Assembly: GCF_016801865.2 (NCBI RefSeq)
Contig: NC_068938.1
Location: forward strand, 130,414,689-130,478,688
DNA: 64,000 nucleotides
Direction: 5' to 3'
From: Culex pipiens pallens
Taxonomy: Eukaryota; Arthropoda; Insecta; Diptera; Culicidae
Numbering within the stretch: the stretch's first letter is position 1; each line of letters opens with the position of its first letter. The notes below the pieces were generated by a model, which did not search any database, was not told the DNA's origin, and was given only the letters and a program-made list of their open reading frames with translations. The translations under genes were made by a program, and so were the position numbers. Shown piece by piece: positions 11,390-21,473 of the stretch.

Positions 11390-13920
11390 GTTTTATTTTC
11401 TTTAATTTTCTTTGATTTTCTTTGATTTTCTTTGATTTCCTTTGATTTTCTTTGATTTTCTTTGATTTTCTTTGATTTTCTTTGAATTTCTTTGATTTTC
11501 TTTGATTTTCTTTGATTTTCTTTGATTTTCTTTGATTTTCTTTGATTTGCTTTGATTTTCTTTGATTTTCTTTGATTTTCTTTGATTTTCTTTGATTTTC
11601 TTTGATTTTCTTTGATTTTCTTTGATTTTCTTTGATTTTCTTTGATTTTCTTTGATTTTCTTTGATTTTCTTTGATTTTCTTTGATTTTCTTTGATTTTC
11701 TTTGATTTTCTTTGATTTTCTTTGATTTTCTTTGATTTTCTTTGATTTTCTTTGATTTTCTTTGATTTTCTTTGATTTTCTTTGATTTTCTTTGATTTTC
11801 TTTGATTTTCTTTGATTTTCTTTGATTTTCTTTGATTTTCTTTGATTTTCTATGATTTTCTTTAATTTGCTTTGATTTTCTTTTATTTTCTTTGATTTTC
11901 TTTGATTTTCTTTGATTTTCTATGATTTTCTTTGATTTTTTTTTTATTTTCATTGATTTTCTTTAATTTTTTTTTATTTGCTTAGATTTTCTTTGATTTT
12001 CTTTGATTTTCTTAGATTTACTTTGATTTTCTTTGATTTTCTTTGATTTTCTTTGATTTTCTTTGATTTTCTTTGATTTTCTTTGATTTTCTTTGATTTT
12101 CCTTGATTTTCTTTAATTTTCTTTGATTTTCTTTGATTTTTTTATTTTCTTTGATTTTCTGTGATTTTCTTTGATTTTCTTTGATTTTCTTTGATTTTCT
12201 TTGATTTTCTTTGATTTTCTTTGATATTCTTTGATTTTCTGTGATTTTCTTTGATTTTCTTTTATTTTACTAAATTTATTTATATAGTTTTCTATTTTTG
12301 TGATTTTCATCACTCTCTTGATTTATTTGACTTCCTTTGGCTTTTTACATTTTCTTGATTTTCTTTGATTTTCTTTGATTTTTTTTATTTCCTTTGATTT
12401 TCTTGATTTTCTTAGATTTTTTTTTATTTTCTTTGGTTTTCTTTGATTTTCATTGATTTTCTTTTGATTTTCTTTTGATTTTCTTTTGATTTTCTTTTGA
12501 TTTTTTTTGATTTTCTTCGATTTTCTTTGATTTTCTTTAGATTTTCTTTTGATTTTCTTTGATTTTCTTTGATTTTCTTTGATTTTCTTTGATTTTCTTT
12601 GATTTTCTATGATTTTCTTTGTTTTTTTTTATTTTCATTGATTTTCTTTGATTTTTTTTTATTTGCTTAGATTTTCTTTGATTTTCTTTGATTTTCTTAG
12701 ATTTACTTTGATTTTCTTTGATTTTCTTTGATTTTCTTTGATTTTCTTTGATTTTCTTTGATTTTCTTTGATTTTCTTTGATTTTCCTTGATTTTCTTTA
12801 ATTTTCTTTGATTTTCTTTGATTTTTTTATTTTCTTTGATTTTCTGTGATTTTCTTTGATTTTCTTTGATTTTCTTTGATTTTCTTTGATTTTCTTTGAT
12901 TTTCTTTGATTTTCTTTGATATTCTTTGATTTTCTGTGATTTTCTTTGATTTTCTTTTATTTTACTAAATTTATTTATATAGTTTTCTATTTTTGTGATT
13001 TTCATCACTCTCTTGATTTATTTGACTTCCTTTGGCTTTTTACATTTTCTTGATTTTCTTTGATTTTCTTTGATTTTTTTTATTTCCTTTGATTTTCTTG
13101 ATTTTCTTAGATTTTTTTTTATTTTCTTTGGTTTTCTTTGATTTTCATTGATTTTCTTTTGATTTTCTTTTGATTTTCTTTTGATTTTCTTTTGATTTTC
13201 TTTTGATTTTCTTTTGATTTTCTTTGATTTTCTTCGATTTTCTTTTCATTTTCTTTTGATTTTCTTTGATTTTCTTTGATTTTCTTTGATTTTCTTTGAT
13301 TTTCTTTGATTTTCTTTGATTTTCTTTGATTTTCTTTGATTTTCTTTGATTTTCTTTGATTTTCTTTGATTTTCTTTGATTTTCTTTGATTTTCTTTGAT
13401 TTTCTTTGATTTTCTTTGATTTTCTTTGATTTTCTTTGATTTTCTTTGATTTTCTTTGATTTTCTTTGATTTTCTTTGATTTTCTTTGATTTTCTTTGAT
13501 TTTCTTTGATTTTCTTTGATTTTCTTTGATTTTCTTTGATTTTCTTTGATTTTCTTTGATTTTCTTTGATTTTCTTTGAATTTCTTTGATTTTCTTTGAT
13601 TGTCTTTGATTTTCTTTGATTTTCTTTGATTTTTTTTAATTTTCTTTGATTTTCTTTGATTTTCTTTGATTTTCTTTTATTTTCTTTTATTTTCTTTTAT
13701 TTTCTTTTATTTTCTTTTATTTTCTTTTATTTTCTTTTATTTTCTTTTATTTTCTTTTATTTTCTTTTATTTTCTTTTATTTTCTTTTATTTTCTTTTAT
13801 TTTCTTTTATTTTCTTTTATTTTCTTTGATTTTCTTTGATTTTTTTTATTTTCTTTGGTTTTCTTTGATTCTCTTTGATTTTCATAGATTTTTTTATTAT
13901 TTTCTTTGATTTTTTTTTTA
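11390..13920. repeat. Tandem array of the 10-mer TTTGATTTTC
   Basis: About 250 copies of a 10-bp unit. Perfect runs include 30 units at 11551-11850 and about 32 units ending at 13570; a homogeneous TTTTATTTTC variant block of 15 units runs 13671-13820. Because three units make 30 bp, the minus strand shows open frames of the form KIKENQRKSK repeated, which are artefacts of the period. Diverged units mark an internal duplication. Confidence 0.95.
11935..13315. repeat. Two ~690-bp tandem duplicates inside the 10-mer array
   Basis: A unique-looking block (ATTTGCTTAG ... ACTAAATTTATTTATATAG ... CATCACTCTCTTGATTTATT ... CTTTTGATTTTC run) occurs twice in the same order. ATTTGCTTAG is at 11976 and 12661 (shift 685) and ACTAAATTT at 12269 and 12964 (shift 695). 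The 10-bp difference is one extra unit, so the block was duplicated after it had diverged and then gained or lost units. Confidence 0.85.
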
Positions 13921-14895
13921 TTTTCTTCAATTTTCTTAAATTTTATTCAATTTTGGGTTTTTTGGTTTTCAGTGGTTGATTTGTTTTTTTTCTGTCTTTG
14001 ATTACTATTTTCGCAGATTTTTTCTTATTTTTTTGTTTTATTTACCTTTTTGTTTTTTTTTTATAACATATCTAAGATACGTTATAAAAAAAGTATTTGG
14101 TATCTTATTTTCTCCGTTTTATATTTTTACATTCAAGCTTTTAAACCTATAGTTTTAGTTCTTACTTTTCATATGTGTTTTTTTTTTATTTATTTATTAT
14201 TATTGTTTGAGCGGTTTGTTATGTTACTTTATGTTTACTTTTTGTTTATTTTTATTATGTCACTTTTTGCCTGTTGTGTTATTATTCAAAATTTTGGTTT
14301 TTAGCAAAGTTTTTTCTACATTTTGATATTGTGTAAAGTTTTTATTTTGATTTCTTTTCTAATGTGTTTGAACAACTCACATATATCTTTTATACAGTTC
14401 TTTTTGAATCTTTTTTTTTCTTTAAAAAATTTGTTTGACATTTTAGAGCGTTTTTATTATAATTTTTTATTTCAATATTGTTTTATTGTTTATGTTTCTA
14501 TCTTCTAATTCTTGACTTCCTAACCTGTAGTTTCATTCATCATACCTTTATTTTTTATGTTTTCAGCTATACTTTTCTTTTTCCAGTTTTCTCCTTGAAT
14601 TATCAATAGTTATATTTCATGTTTCAGTTTTGGTATTCAGTTTTTGGATTTAAAATCGTCGATCATGATACCGAGTTCCATTTTTCGATATCTCATGACG
14701 AAGAGGCGATACTCTTTCATTTTTGACCATTCGAAAAAAATACGAGTTTTTCAATAATCTGCAGCCAGAAATGATGATGATTTGAAAATTTTAAAACAAA
14801 AATAAATTCAAAACTGCAATTTTTTGTTGCTCAATCGTAAAAAATTGAGACAATTGATAAGAAATTGATACTTTTAGATTAAGCAAAAAAAATTT

Positions 14896-15398
14896 AGGGG
14901 TAGGGTAGGGTAGTCATCAATGAGACACTTTTAGTTTTCAACTTTCAACGATTTTTGTATTTTTTTCATCAGCATGTTTTAATGAGCTTTTTATTGCATT
15001 TACTTTCTTTTAATGTGTTCTAACATTGACCAAAATATGAGATCGATCCGACATCTACAGCCAGAGTTATTCAACTGTCTCATTGTAGACGCACTTGGCA
15101 GGAACAATGGGACAGCTGGGGAACAATGAGACACTCTACGAAAATCAACATTTTTCTAGTAAAACATCATGTTTTTGTATTGTTCCATTGCAGGTGACTT
15201 GCCTTGAACATTTTAGAGCAATTTTGCCAACATGAAACTTTAATTAACAAAAGTTATACTAAAAAGTATTTAAATTTTGTAAAATCCATATATTTATACG
15301 AAATAACTTTGTATTTTTGGTTAAATGAAGTTAAAGCTCAACAAATATGCCAAAAATCACTTTTTATTCATGTTTTGAAAGATTTCCATAGGTTTTGA
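14896..15398. mobile_element. TIR element, left part (split by the 117-bp array insertion)
   Basis: The left end AGGGTAGTCATCAATGAGAC is repeated inverted at 21445-21473. GAACAATGAGACA phrases recur inside both halves. Together with 21042-21473 it makes an element of about 0.94 kb with no coding capacity. It stops at the 31-bp sequence that is repeated on the far side of the insertion. Confidence 0.7.
15368..15398 (+). repeat. 31-bp direct repeat, left copy
   Basis: TCATGTTTTGAAAGATTTCC continuing ATAGGTTTTGA, identical to 21011-21041. It brackets the monomer array, body and tail, and only one copy is needed to restore the host TIR element. Confidence 0.85.
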
Positions 15399-18300
15399 TA
15401 AGTGCAGTGCTTCTGGGGACGCGCAGTCTTGTTTTTTCGCGATAATTTTCGTCTCTTTTGTGTGGCTGTTTGTGTGCATGGGGTGATTGGTCAGTATAAT
15501 TGAATAATGCCGTCATAAGTGCAGTGCTTCTGGGGACGCGCAGTCCTGTTTTTTTGCGATAATTTTCGTCTCTTTTGTGTGGCTGTTTGTGTGCATGGGG
15601 TGATTGGTCAGTATAATTGAATAATGCCGTCATAAGTTCAGTGCTTCTGGGGACGCGCAGTCCTGTTTTTTCGCGATAATTTTCGTCTCTTTTGTGTGGC
15701 TGTTTGTGTGCATGGGGTGATTGGTCAGTATAATTGAATAATGCCGTCATAAGTGCAGTGCTTCTGGGGACGCGCAGTCTTGTTTTTTCGCGATAATTTT
15801 CGTCTCTTTTGTGTGGCTGTTTGTGTGCATGGGGTGATTGGTCAGTATAATTGAATAATGCCGTCATAAGTTCAGTGCTTCTGGGGACGCGCAGTCCTGT
15901 TTTTTCGCGATAATTTTCGTCTCTTTTGTGTGGCTGTTTGTGTGCATGGGGTGATTGGTCAGTATAATTGAATAATGCCGTCATAAGTTCAGTGCTTCTG
16001 GGGACGCGCAGTCCTGTTTTTTCGCGATAATTTTCGTCTCTTTTGTGTGGCTGTTTGTGTGCATGGGGTGATTGGTCAGTATAATTGAATAATGCCGTCA
16101 TAAGTGCAGTGCTTCTGGGGACGCGCAGTCCTGTTTTTTCGCGATAATTTTCGTCTCTTTTGTGTGGCTGTTTGTGTGCATGGGGTGATTGGTCAGTATA
16201 ATTGAATAATGCCGTCATAAGTGCAGTGCTTCTGGGGACGCGCAGTCCTGTTTTTTTGCGATAATTTTCGTCTCTTTTGTGTGGCTGTTTGTGTGCATGG
16301 GGTGATTGGTCAGTATAATTGAATAATGCCGTCATAAGTTCAGTGCTTCTGGGGACGCGCAGTCCTGTTTTTTCGCGATAATTTTCGTCTCTTTTGTGTG
16401 GCTGTTTGTGTGCATGGGGTGATTGGTCAGTATAATTGAATAATGCCGTCATAAGTGCAGTGCTTCTGGGGACGCGCAGTCCTGTTTTTTCGCGATAATT
16501 TTCGTCTCTTTTGTGTGGCTGTTTGTGTGCATGGGGTGATTGGTCAGTATAATTGAATAATGCCGTCATAAGTTCAGTGCTTCTGGGGACGCGCAGTCCT
16601 GTTTTTTCGCGATAATTTTCGTCTCTTTTGTGTGGCTGTTTGTGTGCATGGGGTGATTGGTCAGTATAATTGAATAATGCCGTCATAAGTGCAGTGCTTC
16701 TGGGGACGCGCAGTCCTGTTTTTTCGCGATAATTTTCGTCTCTTTTGTATGGCTGTTTGTGTGCATGGGGTGATTGGTCAGTATAATTGAATAATGCCGT
16801 CATAAGTGCAGTGCTTCTGGGGACGCGCAGTCTTGTTTTTTCGCGATAATTTTCGTCTCTTTTGTGTGGCTGTTTGTGTGCATGGGGTGATTGGTCAGTA
16901 TAATTGAATAATGCCGTCATAAGTGCAGTGCTTCTGGGGACGCGCAGTCCTGTTTTTTTGCGATAATTTTCGTCTCTTTTGTGTGGCTGTTTGTGTGCAT
17001 GGGGTGATTGGTCAGTATAATTGAATAATGCCGTCATAAGTTCAGTGCTTCTGGGGACGCGCAGTCCTGTTTTTTCGCGATAATTTTCGTCTCTTTTGTG
17101 TGGCTGTTTGTGTGCATGGGGTGATTGGTCAGTATAATTGAATAATGCCGTCATAAGTGCAGTGCTTCTGGGGACGCGCAGTCCTGTTTTTTCGCGATAA
17201 TTTTCGTCTCTTTTGTGTGCATGGGGTGATTGGTCAGTATAATTGAATAATGCCGTCATAAGTTCAGTGCTTCTGGGGACGCGCAGTCCTGTTTTTTCGC
17301 GATAATTTTCGTCTCTTTTGTGTGGCTGTTTGTGTGCATGGGGTGATTGGTCAGTATAATTGAATAATGCCGTCATAAGTGCAGTGCTTCTGGGGACGCG
17401 CAGTCCTGTTTTTTCGCGATAATTTTCGTCTCTTTTGTGTGGCTGTTTGTGTGCATGGGGTGATTGGTCAGTATAATTGAATAATGCCGTCATAAGTTCA
17501 GTGCTTCTGGGGACCCGCAGTCCTGTTTTTTCGCGATAATTTTCGTCTCTTTTGTGTGGCTGTTTGTGTGCATGGGGTGATTGGTCAGTATAATTGAATA
17601 ATGCCGTCATAAGTTCAGTGCTTCTGGGGACGCGCAGTCCTGTTTTTTCGCGATAATTTTCGTCTCTTTTGTGTGGCTGTTTGTGTGCATGGGGTGATTG
17701 GTCAGTATAATTGAATAATGCCGTCATAAGTGCAGTGCTTCTGGGGACGCGCAGTCCTGTTTTTTCGCGATAATTTTCGTCTCTTTTGTGTGGCTGTTTG
17801 TGTGCATGGGGTGATTGGTCAGTATAATTGAATAATGCCGTCATAAGTTCAGTGCTTCTGGGGACCCGCAGTCCTGTTTTTTCGCGATAATTTTCGTCTC
17901 TTTTGTGTGGCTGTTTGTGTGCATGGGGTGATTGGTCAGTATAATTGAATAATGCCGTCATAAGTGCAGTGCTTCTGGGGACGCGCAGTCTTGTTTTTTC
18001 GCGATAATTTTCGTCTCTTTTGTGTGGCTGTTTGTGTGCATGGGGTGATTGGTCAGTATAATTGAATAATGCCGTCATAAGTGCAGTGCTTCTGGGGACG
18101 CGCAGTCCTGTTTTTTCGCGATAATTTTCGTCTCTTTTGTGTGGCTGTTTGTGTGCATGGGGTGATTGGTCAGTATAATTGAATAATGCCGTCATAAGTT
18201 CAGTGCTTCTGGGGACCCGCAGTCCTGTTTTTTCGCGATAATTTTCGTCTCTTTTGTGTGGCTGTTTGTGTGCATGGGGTGATTGGTCAGTATAATTGAA

Positions 18301-20025
18301 TAATGCCGTCATAAGTGCAGTGCTTCTGGGGACGCGCAGTCCTGTTTTTTCGCGATAATTTTCGTCTCTTTTGTGTGGCTGTTTGTGTGCATGGGGTGAT
18401 TGGTCAGTATAATTGAATAATGCCGTCATAAGTTCAGTGCTTCTGGGGACCCGCAGTCCTGTTTTTTCGCGATAATTTTCGTCTCTTTTGTGTGGCTGTT
18501 TGTGTGCATGGGGTGATTGGTCAGTATAATTGAATAATGCCGTCATAAGTGCAGTGCTTCTGGGGACGCGCAGTCTTGTTTTTTCGCGATAATTTTCGTC
18601 TCTTTTGTGTGGCTGTTTGTGTGCATGGGGTGATTGGTCAGTATAATTGAATAATGCCGTCATAAGTGCAGTGCTTCTGGGGACGCGCAGTCCTGTTTTT
18701 TCGCGATAATTTTCGTCTCTTTTGTGTGGCTGTTTGTGTGCATGGGGTGATTGGTCAGTATAATTGAATAATGCCGTCATAAGTGCAGTGCTTCTGGGGA
18801 CGCGCAGTCCTGTTTTTTCGCGATAATTTTCGTCTCTTTTGTGTGGCTGTTTGTGTGCATGGGGTGATTGGTCAGTATAATTGAATAATGCCGTCATAAG
18901 TGCAGTGCTTCTGGGGACGCGCAGTCCTGTTTTTTCGCGATAATTTTCGTCTCTTTTGTGTGGCTGTTTGTGTGCATGGGGTGATTGGTCAGTATAATTG
19001 AATAATGCCGTCATAAGTGCAGTGCTTCTGGGGACGCGCAGTCTTGTTTTTTCGCGATAATTTTCGTCTCTTTTGTGTGGCTGTTTGTGTGCATGGGGTG
19101 ATTGGTCAGTATAATTGAATAATGCCGTCATAAGTTCAGTGCTTCTGGGGACGCGCAGTCCTGTTTTTTCGCGATAATTTTCGTCTCTTTTGTGTGGCTG
19201 TTTGTGTGCATGGGGTGATTGGTCAGTATAATTGAATAATGCCGTCATAAGTTCAGTGCTTCTGGGGACGCGCAGTCCTGTTTTTTCGCGATAATTTTCG
19301 TCTCTTTTGTGTGGCTGTTTGTGTGCATGGGGTGATTGGTCAGTATAATTGAATAATGCCGTCATAAGTTCAGTGCTTCTGGGGACGCGCAGTCCTGTTT
19401 TTTCGCGATAATTTTCGTCTCTTTTGTGTGGCTGTTTGTGTGCATGGGGTGATTGGTCAGTATAATTGAATAATGCCGTCATAAGTGCAGTGCTTCTGGG
19501 GACGCGCAGTCCTGTTTTTTCGCGATAATTTTCGTCTCTTTTGTGTGGCTGTTTGTGTGCATGGGGTGATTGGTCAGTATAATTGAATAATGCCGTCATA
19601 AGTTCAGTGCTTCTGGGGACGCGCAGTCCTGTTTTTTCGCGATAATTTTCGTCTCTTTTGTGTGGCTGTTTGTGTGCATGGGGTGATTGGTCAGTATAAT
19701 TGAATAATGCCGTCATAAGTGCAGTGCTTCTGGGGACGCGCAGTCTTGTTTTTTCGCGATAATTTTCGTCTCTTTTGTGTGGCTGTTTGTGTGCATGGGG
19801 TGATTGGTCAGTATAATTGAATAATGCCGTCATAAGTTCAGTGCTTCTGGGGACGCGCAGTCCTGTTTTTTCGCGATAATTTTCGTCTCTTTTGTGTGGC
19901 TGTTTGTGTGCATGGGGTGATTGGTCAGTATAATTGAATAATGCCGTCATAAGTTCAGTGCTTCTGGGGACGCGCAGTCCTGTTTTTTTGCGATAATTTT
20001 CGTCTCTTTTGTGTGGCTGTTTGTG
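15398..20025. repeat. 117-bp tandem monomer array, 39 full units plus a 77-bp partial unit
   Basis: The unit begins ATAAGTGCAGTGCTTCTGG and contains CGCGATAATTTTCGTC and TGCATGGGGTGATTGG. Unit starts at 15398, 15515 and so on to 19949 fit exactly 39 units of 117 bp if one unit (near 17215) lacks 12 bp. Units are nearly identical; recurrent variants are GTGCAG/GTTCAG, CAGTCC/CAGTCT, GGACGCGC/GGACCCGC and an extra-T form of TTTTTTCGCG. The minus strand is open for about 1,528 codons in 39-residue repeats (MTALFNYTDQSPHAH...), a consequence of 117 being divisible by 3. I do not call it a gene. Confidence 0.97.
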
Positions 20026-21010
20026 CGTAATGTTCCGTCAGTGCAAGCGAATGGTTGTGTTTGTGTGCAAAGTGCCCTTTCTTCATCATCGCTAGTTGGA
20101 AGGCAATTTGACGGTTGAGTTAGTTAGTTTTACCGCGTAAAATAATATTTTGATTCATCAAGAACGTTGTGTGGTGTGCGAGTTTTTTTTTTTGTTGAAA
20201 AGACCTTCCCATAGCTCCGTAGCTCGGAGGGCTCGACGTCGGTTGTTTATGTGTTAAGCCCTTTCCATAGCATCGTAGCTCGAGAGGTAAAGATAATCAA
20301 TACCTCATCTAGTTAACAGAAAGAAGATCGAAAGGTTTTTGATGGTTGAGTTCGTAGCGTCATTTCCGTAACAAATTTATGAATTAAATGGTTATATAAT
20401 TAAAAATCAGACTACGCTATCATAGCAGCATTGCGTTTAACACCTCATACTTTAAATAAACATTATTTGGCTTTATCTTTTCACAGCCGGCTGTCTAAGA
20501 TGAAACCATTTCATTTAAAATTTAACAACAGTTAAACGGGAAATGTCTCATCCGCAGCATCCGATTGTTTGCCTTGAGAATAAAATATAATACCTTTCAA
20601 CAAACACCATGATTTTGGGTCGCATCATCATCTTCTATGATGAATCCTGACCAAACACCCTATCCTACTAACAAGTTTTCAGGTTCCTGGCGCTCGTGGG
20701 GTGTAAGCACAGAGTAAATCAGCTGCCCTAGTAGCAACCTGCGCTAACTAACATTCCCGTCCCTTAAAATCGAGGTCTACAAACTGACATGGCGGGCGCC
20801 GTTGGTGGCCAATGACTGTTACCTATTCGCAACTGATCTAGCTTTAGCAATCATGATGTTTTATCTTTTCAGCGCATTCATACATGCTGTTGATAAGAGA
20901 AACACCACTAGATCGTCGAAGCCTATAATCAGTAGTGCTGAAAGGATATTACGGTTCTGTTCAGCAACGGAGGGGCAACCATGGGTGATCTCTCATGCTC
21001 ATGCTCATGC
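20026..21010 (+). mobile_element. Non-repetitive body and 3' tail of the insertion carrying the 117-bp array (LINE-like, inferred)
   Basis: This ~985-bp stretch is continuous with the last partial monomer and ends in four tandem CTCATG-type units (about 20993-21015) directly before the right-hand 31-bp repeat. A short 3' tandem tail and target-site-like duplication are features of several non-LTR retroposon clades. It holds a twofold motif CCATAGC-(T/A)-CCGTAGCTCG-like at 20209 and 20268. No reverse transcriptase or endonuclease is encoded, so any such element is non-autonomous or internally deleted. Strand is given by the tail. Confidence 0.5.
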
Positions 21011-21041
21011 TCATGTTTTGAAAGATTTCCATAGGTTTTGA
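21011..21041 (+). repeat. 31-bp direct repeat, right copy
   Basis: Identical over 31 bp to 15368-15398. The first five bases (TCATG) also fit the preceding CTCATG tail, so the true target duplication may be 26-31 bp. Confidence 0.85.
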
Positions 21042-21473
21042 AAAGTTTATTGAAGAAAAATCAAAGTGTCTCATTGTTACTCATGGGCTAAAATGAGTGG
21101 GGAACAATGAGACAGCCCTGGAATCTTGGTAACTTCAAAAAAAAATTTGCCAAACCTAATGAAAGGACATTGTAGCCCAACTCAATCCCTATGGAACGTC
21201 GAAAAAAATTTGATGAAATATTAGTTTTGGTGTAAATGGCAGCCTACGAGCGAAAAAGTATGTTTTGTCCATAATTTACTTTTACACCCCAGAATCAAAC
21301 ATTTATGAATAACTTTTCAAGGGAGCGTCCATAACCAAAGCCACTATTATGGCAGATGTGTATCTAGTAGACACACCTTTCCCCCAAATATGAGCCTGAT
21401 TGGTTGAAGCTACGACTTGTGAGAGCCATTTTATCATTGTTCCCCGTGTCTCATTGATGACTACTCTACCCTA
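21042..21473. mobile_element. TIR element, right part (continuation of 14896-15398)
   Basis: Contains GTGTCTCATTGTTAC and GGGGAACAATGAGACAG phrases like those in the left part, and ends with the inverted terminus GTCTCATTGATGACTACTCT then ACCCTAA. No coding capacity. Confidence 0.7.

Larger units (their letters stand above)
10190..14640. other. Strongly T-skewed domain
   Basis: For about 4.4 kb the plus strand is dominated by T with very little A/T balance and few C or G, and both edges are sharp against balanced DNA. It includes the 10-mer array and, at either side, decayed versions of the same TTTGATTTTC phrase (from about 10960) and unrelated T-rich DNA (14050-14640). If the gene at 60.6 kb is transcribed through here, its RNA would be A-rich. 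Confidence 0.7.

Noticed and set aside
11402..13008. Lys/Glu/Asn-rich proteins of KIKENQRKSK type on the minus strand
   Set aside because: Pure consequence of the TTTGATTTTC decamer; three units equal ten codons.
15364..19950. Giant repeat protein of 39-residue units
   Set aside because: The frame exists only because the monomer is 117 bp and lacks stops in one phase; there is no start context, no non-repeat domain, and unit variants are mainly amino-acid-changing.
15398..20025. CRISPR array
   Set aside because: Units are contiguous 117-bp repeats without unique spacers, in eukaryotic-type DNA with no cas genes.
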